Of a stretch of 41,500 nucleotides of DNA, positions 32,405 to 41,500 are shown one piece after another. The stretch's first letter is position 1. Every line of letters starts with the position of its first letter. The notes beneath the pieces are model-generated. The model was not told where the DNA came from. It made no database searches and was given only the letters and a program-made list of their open reading frames with translations. The DNA comes from Nemertoderma westbladi. Its lineage: Eukaryota > Xenacoelomorpha > Nemertodermatida > Nemertodermatidae. The translations under genes were made by a program, and so were the position numbers. Location: contig JAUCBJ010001620.1 of NCBI GenBank assembly GCA_032718475.1, positions 1-41,500 of the forward strand. The letters run 5' to 3'.

Positions 32405-33632
32405 GGCTGCTCGGCGTAGGTAAAGACTGGAGATTTTGTGCTTTGGTCACTCCGGCAGATACCGTGGTTCTTTTGGCTGTTCAAGTATTTTTAACTACTG
32501 ATTATTTGTTATACAAGTACTTGTACCTAATTTAGGGTTTAGTGTACAGTGCTTTCCGAAAGCAATTAGTGTGTAGGCAGTGTATTTGTGTTGTAAAGTG
32601 GTTAATAGGCACGTTGGTTCCGGTAGACCGCGGTAATTAACTTCTAGGTAGGGACACTCCGTGATACATAACGTAGTACCTATAGCGATACGGTTATAAG
32701 TCGTCAGGCGGTGGTATTTTCCTATCTGGACAACGCAGTATATTTACTACTACTTATTATTTTCAAATACCGTAGTAATCTGTCCGTTGTAATAACCAGA
32801 TATTCTAACCCTTTGTTAGGCTGGTTAGTAGACTTCTTGTAAAATTACCCTAAAAATTCGTATTTGTGTATTGGTAATTAAATTTTTGTGTTTATTTAGA
32901 GATTGTAATCTCAACCCGAATTGTACGTAATTTGTAGTATTAAGTAACTTAGGTAAATTAGAATTATTTGTTTTAGTGTCTAACAAGTAGCACTCCACTG
33001 AGAGCGCACAGCTTATGTGTAGTGACTCCCCCAGAAATAATAACATTTATTTCAAACATTGACAAAACCCATTAAACGGGTATATATATATTATAAATCA
33101 ACTCAAACGATTTATAAATAGTAGGCCTGCCATATAACAATTAGGTCTCAATATCAGTTGGACTACTGCTCAAATAACGGTAATAAAGTAAGTTAAAGTA
33201 ACCAAGTAACCCTTAAAATTCAGAAATTCAATTATTCTAAAATAATTGACATACCGGTATTTACAATAGGCTTATTATATTTATTTCATAAACTTAGGCT
33301 GAAATCATACCGGTATTCTGTAATTAATTCTAGTTAATAATTATACTTATATATACTATAAGTGTAAACTGCATACCGCTATCCACGATAGGCCTATTAT
33401 ATATTTATATATATTTGTGCTAAAATTATATACCGGTATTCTGTAAAAAACCTAGTCTGTAATAATACTTATATATACCATAAGCATACCGGTATTCTAA
33501 CATTATATATATATATCACGCTACACTGAGTAGCAGTATCGGTGATTAATTACTAGGCTAGCAGTTAATGCTGAATTACTAGACTTGCTTAGACTGTAAT
33601 ATAGCAGTAGGCATTCAACTGTGCAAACAAAC
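32405..33632 (+). other. Retroelement leader / 5' untranslated region
   Basis: No gene. About 33,251-33,500 contains two imperfect ~120-bp repeats, each with CATACCGGTATT or a variant, a TAGGCYTATTATAT box and a TACTTATATATAC box. TACCGGTA recurs at about 33253, 33310, 33431 and 33487. Several TATATA runs are present. Confidence 0.6.
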
Positions 33633-35537
33633 ATGTCTGATACTAAGCAGAACCTGTCAGACAGTTTATTAGATGTAACTATCTGCGACTCAGATAAGGG
33701 TGTAGAACCGTCTACACCTAAATTCAGTTCACCTCCCACTGTGAGGAAGGTCATCCCTCCAGTAGTAACAACAGAACCTAGGCTGGTCCAACACCGTAGG
33801 TCTATCATAGGCACTCGAGCTCAGGTCAAGCGGGACCAAGAAGCAGCGGAACAGCAACAACCCGCAAGCCAAGAACTTATTTCTCAGCGGCCCGACAGCT
33901 CCAGTAGTGAAGATACTGTAGAGCTGACACCCGAGCGCGGAGCAAGGATGACGGATGCGGTTTATTCGGATCCCCTTCTCATCCTTCCTGCAGCCGTACT
34001 CACTAGGTTATTGATCGCGGTGGAAGAACACCAGATCGATTGGGCGAGAAGTAAGCGATCAACTAAGGATAGTTATGAGGGATACACAAGGGAAGAACTG
34101 AAGTCTATGGTCGAGTCGCAATGGAACTTCCCCGGACCCGGACTCCCGTTTGATTTATCAGAAGCTGCCTGGGAAGACATACACCGGATGGGAGTAGCCA
34201 AGGAGACCACCGATCCAGCTGTGTGGAAGAGGTCCGCAGCCGGATACGCACAGGGATTCTTCAGCTCTATGGAGCGAGTAGAAAAACAACTGTTTCAACA
34301 ACCCCAAGGACCTCAAGAGCAGGGACAACTGCTTTATCAAGTTAGAGAAAGAATTCTACGAATCAGGCTAATCTTATCAGCCTTTGAGGAGGCTTCTAAA
34401 AGAAGACAAGACACGTCGTTGCAAGTTGCTGTAAAGACTTGGTTTCAACGGGTGAGTCTCCAGGTTCAAGGAACGGCTCAGTGGAAAGCTCAGCTAGAGG
34501 AGCGCTCAACCCATGGAGAATCCACGGATGCTACCTTTTCCCAAGTGGAAAGTGAAGCGACCGCAGAGAAGCCGCATAGGAGGGATGCCATTGACATTTA
34601 TCTGTCAGACTATCAACGTTTTTTAGGTGATGAAGAGTTGAGGAGAAGGTTAGGCGGACTTAGCCCTAATAGTGAAGGAGCCCAGCGTGTGTTGGACGCA
34701 ATCGATGTGGATAGGTTAGCTGCGAACCAAGCTAAATTCAATGAAAGTATCCGCATCGCTAAGGTTCAAGAAGAACAAATAAAGAAAAAACGTATAGAAG
34801 ACAGAAAGATAGCAGCAGTGGCAGAAGCAGAAAGAAAGGCGGCAGTGGCAGAGGCAGAAAGAAAAGCGACCTTGGCAGAAGCAGCGGCAGAAGCGGAAAG
34901 AGAGATAGCGGTGGCAGAAGCAGAACGGAGAGCGGCTGAAGAGATCGCCCAACTGGAGTTGGAAAATCTTCAAGAGAAGCAAGACGACTTCAGTAAACAG
35001 TTTACAGCTAGTAATATGCAGATGATGAATCGATCTACTCCCAAAAGACAGGGTCATACATCATCTGAGGAAGGCGATACCACCGATCCTGAAGGAGGAG
35101 GAAATCGATCTCGCCTAAGCAGACGTAAAAGAATGTCCCACCGTCAGAAATTGCCTGATTTGCCCCCAGCTGTTAGAAGGCAACTAAATAACACAAACTT
35201 AGGTAGTACAGAACCCACAGACCAAATAATTAAAATAGAAAGACTCCCTACTATAGTAGATGAGCCTGAAATAATTAGGCCTGTTCTTGAAATCACCCCT
35301 TCGGTGATAGAGACACCTGTACTCCCAGAACCTACCTTTAAATTCCCTTTACACAGCACCAAATTATCTGTGCCTAGAGGAACAGCCCTTGAAACAGTGT
35401 CGGTCCTGGACTCCGAGCGAAATATAAAGGATATATCGCCCGTAGTCCCTCGTCTGCCCGCTACGACGTTGGCGGATCCCGCTTCGGCGGTTGATTGGGT
35501 GGACGAGAGACGGCGGGGGATGGACATTCTCCTCTGA
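33633..35537 (+). CDS. Gag N-terminal ORF of the BEL/Pao element
   Basis: 634 aa from the ATG at 33633, which has A at -3; the frame upstream to 33621 opens with GTG and is not a eukaryotic start. No enzymatic motif. The N-terminal ~100 residues are Ser/Pro-rich. The centre is mixed and probably helical. Residues about 385-450 are a strongly charged coiled coil with tandem AVAEAERKA repeats, encoded by a repetitive GCAGAAGC-type sequence (34807-34950). The C-terminus is Pro- and Ser-rich. It ends in TGA, followed after one codon by an ATG in the same frame that opens the next ORF with another coiled coil. That suggests ORF1 and ORF2 were, or are, one gag protein. BEL/Pao elements usually have a single gag-pol frame. 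Presumed role: capsid assembly. Confidence 0.75.
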   Translation: MSDTKQNLSDSLLDVTICDSDKGVEPSTPKFSSPPTVRKVIPPVVTTEPRLVQHRRSIIGTRAQVKRDQEAAEQQQPASQELISQRPDSSSSEDTVELTPERGARMTDAVYSDPLLILPAAVLTRLLIAVEEHQIDWARSKRSTKDSYEGYTREELKSMVESQWNFPGPGLPFDLSEAAWEDIHRMGVAKETTDPAVWKRSAAGYAQGFFSSMERVEKQLFQQPQGPQEQGQLLYQVRERILRIRLILSAFEEASKRRQDTSLQVAVKTWFQRVSLQVQGTAQWKAQLEERSTHGESTDATFSQVESEATAEKPHRRDAIDIYLSDYQRFLGDEELRRRLGGLSPNSEGAQRVLDAIDVDRLAANQAKFNESIRIAKVQEEQIKKKRIEDRKIAAVAEAERKAAVAEAERKATLAEAAAEAEREIAVAEAERRAAEEIAQLELENLQEKQDDFSKQFTASNMQMMNRSTPKRQGHTSSEEGDTTDPEGGGNRSRLSRRKRMSHRQKLPDLPPAVRRQLNNTNLGSTEPTDQIIKIERLPTIVDEPEIIRPVLEITPSVIETPVLPEPTFKFPLHSTKLSVPRGTALETVSVLDSERNIKDISPVVPRLPATTLADPASAVDWVDERRRGMDILL

Positions 35538-35540
35538 AAG

Positions 35541-37247
35541 ATGGAGGAGAATCGAGTGCGCTCCTCCCAACAGGTCCGAGAGTTAGAAGGGACTGTTCAA
35601 CAGTTAAAGGGAACCGTAAAGGAAAGTAGGTTAGAGTTGCAAGAAGTGCAGCAAAATATCGCGCTAGAACGTGATAAATTAGTAAATTTACAAAAGGGTA
35701 TACCACCACCCCCTGTAACAATGTGTCAACCTGTTAGGTCTGAAGTATCTCATGCGCAAGGTGTGGAGCCTACACGCATCTATACTGCTAGCGAAGTAGA
35801 AACTCCTATAGTGAACCCTATTAAGAGTAATTATAGACCTGTTGATAATGATATTCCCTATAGACCAGATCATAATCCGAGAAATTTATATACCGATAAC
35901 TCGATATTAAATAACACGATGGCCCAAGAAAGTTTTACGCGTCAAATGGCTAGAACCGAAGCCCGGCAAGCAGTAAAGGTGGGAGAGATCGTCAAGTTCA
36001 ATGGAGATGAGATGAAATGGTTACCTTTTAATGAATATTACAAAGATAACATACAGAACTCTGTACTATCTAATGGAGAGAAACTTAGGTTCCTCATCGA
36101 GTGCTTGGAAGGATCTCCCAAGTTAATGGCGTTAAAGTTTATTGGTCATCCAGACGGATTAAGACAAGTTTGGGATACACTAAACATCAGGTATAGTAAT
36201 AGGAATAACATAGCTGGGTATTTGTATGCAAAGTTAGTAGCGCCCCGAAAGTTTATTAGCAGCGGGATTATAGAGTTTTCCGATGAGATTCAGGAGATCT
36301 GCAGACAATTAGATTGGCTAGGTAAGTCTCATGAGTATCAGAGTGCTATGGTTATTAGAGCAGTGGCTTCTACTTTACCGAAGGGTGGAGTAGGTACACG
36401 CTGGGATAAGAAAGTGTTATATATGATGGAACAACAACGACGAGACCCTACCATGGCTGATCTCATGTCATTCCTAGATGGAGAAGTGAAATTACAGCTC
36501 CTGAAACTGTCCAGAGAGAAGACACCGGAAAACAAGGTAAGTGAAAAACCCGTCTCTAGGAGAAAGGTAACACCAGTGTGTTATACAGATGACGGCGAAA
36601 GCCAGACTTCTCAAGGAGAAGATAGCGGGAAAGACACTGACAGATCTTATTACGTAAATAAAATGCCTAAAGATCAGGTAAGTAAATTCAAGTCTCGAAC
36701 CAATGACAGGAGAGAACAGGTAAGAAGAACTCCTCCTACGTCTCCCAAGAGAATTCAGGTGAGAAAGCCCGAAGAAAAAACAAGTGTACACAATGTTACT
36801 CAGAGTAAGGTGAGTAACATCAAACCGAAATGTGCGCTATGTGATGGGACCCATCGCTTAAATATGTGTGATGAATTTCTAAAGAAATCATTAACTGAGA
36901 GACGTGAAGTCATGTGGGATAAGCGGTTGTGTTATAATTGCCTCAGACAAGGACACCAACGGCGAACCTGTTACTCTGACACAAGATGTGCCAAGTGCGG
37001 TGCGAAACATCATATCTTGTTGCATACTGAATTCGAGCGAAATAGTCCGAGTCAGGTAAGTGATTCCGAACTACATGTCCAATTCAGTGATGTGAACGAC
37101 ACTGATCAATCTGAGATGGAAGGATTCTATACAGACGAGTTCTCCGACGAAAACGAACCCTGTTACATGATAAATACCACAGTGTATCGAGCACTCACTT
37201 ATGAAAAAGATACAGACATTGACCTCGCTCTAACTACTTCTGATTGA
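35541..37247 (+). CDS. Gag C-terminal ORF: coiled coil, DUF1759-like region, zinc knuckles
   Basis: 568 aa, starting at an ATG three bases after the stop of the previous ORF and in the same frame. Residues 1-55 form a coiled coil (RELEGTVQQLKGTVKESRLE). From about 148 to 325 comes the DUF1759-like gag domain of BEL/Pao elements (FNGDEMKWLPF, then ERL-type helices). A Ser/Lys/Arg-rich linker (about 330-430) contains repeated Q/K-V-S/R tripeptides encoded by splice-donor-like DNA. The nucleocapsid part has CALCDGTHRLNMC and a perfect C-x2-C-x4-H-x4-C knuckle (CYNCLRQGHQRRTC, about 464-477), followed by CAKCGAKHH. An acidic tail follows. It ends in TGA at 37245-37247, with pol directly downstream in frame. 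Role: RNA binding and packaging. Confidence 0.85.
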   Translation: MEENRVRSSQQVRELEGTVQQLKGTVKESRLELQEVQQNIALERDKLVNLQKGIPPPPVTMCQPVRSEVSHAQGVEPTRIYTASEVETPIVNPIKSNYRPVDNDIPYRPDHNPRNLYTDNSILNNTMAQESFTRQMARTEARQAVKVGEIVKFNGDEMKWLPFNEYYKDNIQNSVLSNGEKLRFLIECLEGSPKLMALKFIGHPDGLRQVWDTLNIRYSNRNNIAGYLYAKLVAPRKFISSGIIEFSDEIQEICRQLDWLGKSHEYQSAMVIRAVASTLPKGGVGTRWDKKVLYMMEQQRRDPTMADLMSFLDGEVKLQLLKLSREKTPENKVSEKPVSRRKVTPVCYTDDGESQTSQGEDSGKDTDRSYYVNKMPKDQVSKFKSRTNDRREQVRRTPPTSPKRIQVRKPEEKTSVHNVTQSKVSNIKPKCALCDGTHRLNMCDEFLKKSLTERREVMWDKRLCYNCLRQGHQRRTCYSDTRCAKCGAKHHILLHTEFERNSPSQVSDSELHVQFSDVNDTDQSEMEGFYTDEFSDENEPCYMINTTVYRALTYEKDTDIDLALTTSD

Positions 37248-37314
37248 CAACCATCTTGGAAAGCGCCAACTTCCAATGTAGGGATTAGAGAATTTCCTGT
37301 GGTACAGGTAAGGG
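36315..37314 (+). other. Cluster of eight 5' splice-donor-like sequences
   Basis: NAG|GTRAG matches with GT at 36322 (TAG|GTAAGT), 36537 (AAG|GTAAGT), 36678 (CAG|GTAAGT), 36720 (CAG|GTAAGA), 36759 (CAG|GTGAGA), 36810 (AAG|GTGAGT), 37056 (CAG|GTAAGT) and 37308 (CAG|GTAAGG). The last seven are all in the same codon phase, Q/K-V-S/R. Confidence 0.6.
37245..37253 (+). promoter_or_regulatory. TGA with CAR-YYA context between gag and pol (candidate readthrough site)
   Basis: TGA CAA CCA. The six bases after the stop fit CAR-YYA, the tobamovirus-type readthrough context. Pol continues in the same frame for over 1,400 codons without an ATG close to the stop. Alternative: a CGA (Arg) codon changed to TGA by CpG decay. 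Confidence 0.5.
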
Positions 37315-40300
37315 TCCACGGACCAAAAAGGAGTTATGTAGTGAACGCCCTCCTTGACTCCGGTAGTACAGGAACATTCATCGACAAAGAGCTAGCCGAA
37401 GACATATTCGCTGGACAACCCAAGTTCCGAATTAAGCTAAACATGTCAGGGATTATGCAGGTTTGGAAATCTACAGTAACAGCGGATTATTATGTAGGTG
37501 CGTTGTCCACCCCCCAGGACGAACTAGGAGAACATAGCATAAGGTCAGTGAAAATGGTGGCTATAAAGAACTTCGCTACTACTCAAGCAGACCTTTATAA
37601 TTGGGACGAGGATGAGAGCATCCAACATCTTAAGATACCTCGATTCCAGACTGATTATCCTGGAGTGCAAATACTCATCGGCCAAAACGCGCATGAGGCG
37701 CTCGAGACATTGGAGAAACGGCCTGCTCAACCGCAGCCACTACAAACCTATGCGGTAAGAACTAGAGTAGGTTGGTACTTTACTGGCCCTTCCCGTAGAA
37801 CTCTCATGGAAAGATTACCGAAAGATCAGGTATATCAAGTGCGAGAATGGGAAGTTGAGAACAGTGAGTTCGACGATCCAACTGAGGGAACTCCATACTC
37901 CTCAGACAACGACGATATACATCAACTCTTCGATGAGGAGAATGCCATCGATCTCCTTAAGGAAAGCGAGACTTGGCAAAATCAAGTGAACTTATGCCAA
38001 CTCCTTCTCCCATCCGAGCGAGACGACTATAACGACGAGCTTAATGACGTCATTGAACGTTATAATGCCAAGACTCGGGATGAACACGCCGTAAGATTCT
38101 TTACTCAAGAGGTTGTAGAGCCCAACTCCTACGATAAGGCCCTATCGGTGGAGGAAGAAAGAGCCAAGCAGATCCAAGCGACAACTACTCGTTTTCTTAA
38201 AGATCAAGGTAGGTATGAGATCGGACTTCCTTTCCGAAAGCGAGAACCAAAGTTCATTAACAACAGACCTTTGGCGGAGAAAAGAATTGCTCAACTACAT
38301 CGACGCCTTACGGCAAATTCTTCAGCTAAAGAAATGTATCAAACGCAGTTGAAGAAGTTTATTAGCAAGGGATATGCGGAGCTAGTACCGGAAGAAACAC
38401 CCATAACTGAGAGAACGTATTATTTAACTCACCATTACGTTCCCAAACCCGGTAAACCCCATGAAGTACGAGTAGTGTTTGACGGTTCCGCCCTTTATAT
38501 GGGCCAATCTCTTAATTCTGAATTGTTACCCGGACCCAACTTACTTCAATCCTTGTTGGGAATACTATTAAGATTAAGACAATACTCCATTGCTTTCGCC
38601 TCAGATATAGAAGGCATGTTCTTACAAGTCAAAGCGCTGGATAGGGATCGAGATAGTCTACGATTTTTGTGGTGGCCCGAAGGAGACCTCAATAAGAAAC
38701 CGGTGGAGTACTGGATGACCATCCAAGCTTTTGGGATAATCTCGAGCCCTTCAAACGCCTGTTCCGTGGTGCGCACTACTGCGGATGACAACAGAGACGC
38801 CTTCTCTAAAGAGGTGATCGACAATATCAAACGAGACATCTACATGGATGATAATCTGAAGTCCCTTCCATCAGTCGAAGAAGCCATTGAGGTCGCTAAA
38901 GGAATGGTAGAATGCTTAAAGAAAGGTGGATTTCGATTAACTAAATTCACCAGCAACTCCCGTGAGTTTCTGGAGTCGATCCCGGTAGAAGATCGAGGAA
39001 CAAAGGACCTAGATCTAATAAAGGATGATCTCCCAGAAACTAAGACCCTTGGTTTGAAATGGGACACAGAAAGAGATATCCTGTTTTTCCAACTAAAACA
39101 GCGAGATAATCCAGTTCGGACTAAACGGATATGTTTAAGTATCCTGAGCACTTATTTCGATCCATTGGGATTTATTAGCCCAGTTATATTAATTGCTCGG
39201 AGTTTAGTACAACAAATGTGGCTTGAAAACCACTCATGGGACGATCCACTTAAGGGAGAATTATTAAAGAAGTGGATGAAATGGGAAGATTCTCTACCAG
39301 CCATCGAAAACTTTATAATTTCCCGTTCATATTTTGGTCATGTTCTCCCTACGTATTCATATCAACTCCATGTGTTTGGAGACGCCAGCGATATGGGAAT
39401 CGGTATAGTAGCCTACCTAAGGGTGGAAACTCCGGACGGAATTAAAGTCGCCTTGGTTACCTCTAAGGCATTAATAAACAACAAGTTGAAAGTTCCTCGA
39501 GCGGAGTTAAAAGCGGCTCTATACGCTACAGCCATCGGCCGGAATGTAACAGAACAGATCGACTATCCCCTGGAGAAAACTGTCTATTGGACCGACGCTT
39601 TACTCGTGTTGGAGTATATAACCAATGAAGTCTGTCAGTTCAGCGTCTTCGTTACCAACAGAGTAGCTATTATACTCAGTCGCACGACGATGGATCAATG
39701 GAGACATTGCCCCGGAACGATTAATCCAGCGGACATCGCTTCCAGGGGAGCAACTCCACAAGAACTGGTAGATACTCCAGACTGGTTAGGTGGACCCGAC
39801 TTCCTCTACAAAGAAGAAGAAGAATGGCCTCCTCATCTTACTACAGCAGAAATTAGACAGGCCAAGGGAGCGGAGAAAGTCAAGCCTAAAACTCAGGCGA
39901 GTAAATCGAAGTTATTCAAACCCACAGTAGATCTGTCTGTACTACATACTTCCGGAGACGACGCTTTGGATCAGAAACCCACAGCCACAAATAAACCCAT
40001 TGTGGAAATCCGTGATAAGGATTGGAAATCTGGTATACCAGACGTCTCGCAAGGACTCTCACCTCTTCTGCAGAGAGCGATGCATCACTACAGTTCCTGG
40101 AATCGGCTTTGTAAGGCCGTTACATATTTAAAGAGATGTTTTCACCATCACTACTCTGGGATGAAAACAAAGGGTGATACCGCTCCAATCACATCAGTGC
40201 AGGTCCATGTTATTAAAGACCTTCCTAAATATAAGGTACCCGACAAGTTTCTGAAGGAGAAGATCAGTTATCAGGAGCATGAAGAAACCAACAAACAGAT

Positions 40301-41500
40301 GCTGAGACTCTTACAATGCTATGAAGATTCCGATAAGTATTTCCTGTTGTTGAGAAATCCACAGATGCGCTTAAGGGATCGTTTCTCTAGCACAATGATA
40401 GATGGGTTGATACGTGTTGGAGGAAGGTTAACGAATGCCCCATTATCCTTTGATACTAAGTTCCCCATACTCATTAGAAATCTTGAAATACAAGTCAAGA
40501 TGATTGTAGATGTTCACAGCAAACTTTATCATGCTGGTAGAGAACGAGTTCTTAGCGAAATTCGAACTCGCTATTATTTTTATAAACCCCGTAGAGCTCT
40601 GAACCAAGTTCTTAGGAACTGTATACCCTGTAAGAGAGCATTCAGTAGGCCTTTAACACAGAGAGAGGCAGAATTACCTAGGGAACGAGTAAGCTTTTAT
40701 GAACCACCCTTTACTAATACCGGTGTGGATTTATTTGGCCCTATTGAAGTATATCGTGCTAGGACTATAGTCAAGAGATGGTGTGTAATCTTTGTTTGTA
40801 TGACTTGTAGAGCCATCCATCTCGATATGGTGAACGATTTATCTACCAACAGCTTTCTATTAAGCTTACGACGACAGATCGCTCGCTTTGGCACTAGTAA
40901 CACGATGAGATCTGATAAGGGAACAAACTTCATTGGTGCCAACAATGAAATCAAAGCTTACGTCAAAGATTGGAACCAAAGACAGGTGGACGACCAACTA
41001 CGAGTAACAGCGTCTAGTTGGACCTTCAACGCCGCCGACGCCCCTTGGTGGGGAGGAAGTTGGGAGAGATTAATAAGAAGTGTGAAGACGGCATTTCATT
41101 TTATAGTGCCTTGCCGCGCTTATCTCACCGACGAACTTTTGCGGACGTTAATGGAAGAAATCGCCGCCTATCTCAACGAGAGACCGCTTATGCCAGTCTC
41201 ATCGAGTCCCGATTCCCTGGAAGCGCTAACACCCGCGCACTTCCTACTGAAGAAACCTGTAGCCATGCTCCCACAATCGGAAATCACAGACGGAGACGAA
41301 TACTGCCGACAAACTTGGCAACTCATGCAGTTGTTATCCCGTCGTTTCGCTGACCATTTCGAAAAACATTATCTGCCCACGCTACAACTTCGAACTAAGT
41401 GGTTTGCGCAGCAAGAAAACGTTAGCGCTGGAGACATGGTTCTTATTGTGGATGTAGATCTTCCACGTAAGAGGTGGCAGTCAGGTCGTATCATCGAGAC
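37248..41500 (+). CDS. Pol polyprotein of the BEL/Pao element, partial at the right edge
   Basis: An open frame of 1,417 codons in phase with gag-C, cut by the window end. Residues are counted from 37248. Aspartic protease (peptidase A17 type) with LDSGSTGTF, Asp at 37. Reverse transcriptase with SDIEGMF (Asp ~453) and the catalytic YMDD at 532-535, the BEL/Pao form of the F/YxDD box. RNase H-like part starting FGDASDMGIG (Asp ~712). Integrase with an HHCC zinc site (H1090, H1095, C1125, C1128) and a full DDE triad: VDLFGP Asp 1161, SDKGTNF Asp 1223 and GGSWERLI Glu 1273. Near the edge GDMVLIVD...PRKRW starts the usual C-terminal DUF5641-like segment. All catalytic residues are present. It has no upstream ATG of its own, so expression needs readthrough of the TGA at 37245 or another fusion to gag. 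Confidence 0.93.

Larger units (their letters stand above)
29649..41500 (+). mobile_element. BEL/Pao-type LTR retrotransposon, right end outside window
   Basis: A 5' LTR (29649-31744), a leader of about 1.9 kb, then gag and pol in one frame to the window edge. The domain order, protease-RT-RNase H-integrase after a gag with DUF1759-like and CCHC regions, is that of BEL/Pao. The 3' LTR is not in the window. The coding region is intact except for two in-frame TGA codons, so the copy is young. The LTR at over 2 kb and the leader are unusually long for the group, largely because of internal duplications. Confidence 0.9.

Noticed and set aside
33621-33632. Upstream GTG start for gag, and GTG/TTG starts upstream of both secreted-protein genes
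   Set aside because: These are not eukaryotic initiation codons; the ATG codons at 33633, 6653 and 26734 fit the context and the signal peptides.
34716-35057. Cys/Phe-rich minus-strand frame (113 aa)
   Set aside because: Antisense of the gag coiled-coil repeat.
38546-39151. Minus-strand frames of about 100 aa within pol
   Set aside because: Shadows of the pol frame, which has all catalytic motifs on the plus strand.

Overview
The window looks like repeat-rich, AT-rich DNA from a marine invertebrate nuclear genome. It has retroelement classes found only in eukaryotes (a non-LTR retrotransposon and a BEL/Pao element), very long minisatellites, foldback transposons and secreted proteins with animal-type features. 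The heavy use of the octamer TAGGCCTA and of TACAGTA/TACTGTA reminds me of echinoderm sequence, possibly a crinoid. That assignment is an impression from base composition, not a proof.

Layout. 1-3.6 kb: minus-strand LINE with a frameshifted ORF2 (endonuclease + reverse transcriptase) and the end of ORF1. 5.46-5.89 kb: a 430-bp MITE whose empty site is visible at the paralogous locus near 25.99 kb. 6.0-6.65 kb and 26.09-26.73 kb (both minus): two intronless paralogues for a 215-aa secreted, ten-cysteine, probably GPI-anchored protein; most of their differences fall in one cysteine-bounded loop. 9.88-13.79 kb: a DNA transposon with 40-bp TIRs and a 4-bp target duplication. It carries subterminal copies of its own end motif, the remains of an RNase H-like transposase gene, and two coding-phase minisatellites (39 bp x ~32 and ~34 bp). 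15.3-15.9 and 19.6-21.5 kb: one single-arm and one complete copy of a foldback element whose arms contain ~50-bp repeats, each with a CACGTG E-box. 16.0-16.7 kb (minus): a broken C2H2 zinc-finger/FAR1-like gene. 16.72-19.0 kb: a solo LTR of the BEL element. 21.9-22.96 kb: a CTCA-type microsatellite. 23.3-24.4 kb: an element with G/C-tract TIR arrays. 24.7-25.6 kb: interlocked inverted repeats. 28.8-29.0 kb: a GATATC-rich minisatellite.

29.65-41.5 kb is a long BEL/Pao-type LTR retrotransposon running off the right edge: a 2.1-kb 5' LTR, a leader with a near-identical 460-bp duplication, then gag and pol. Gag-N, gag-C (zinc knuckles) and pol (protease, RT, RNase H, integrase) all lie in one reading frame, separated by two TGA codons. 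The second TGA is followed by CAACCA, which matches the CAR-YYA readthrough signal. A run of near-perfect 5' splice-donor sequences sits in the gag-C linker. Pol has no stop codon within the window.

Across the window, short TA-bounded insertions (TA to TACTGTA/TACAGTA, TA to TACCGGTA) are present in one copy of a repeat and absent from its relatives. This is the pattern expected of Tc1/mariner-type excision footprints, and I regard it as the most interesting general signal here.
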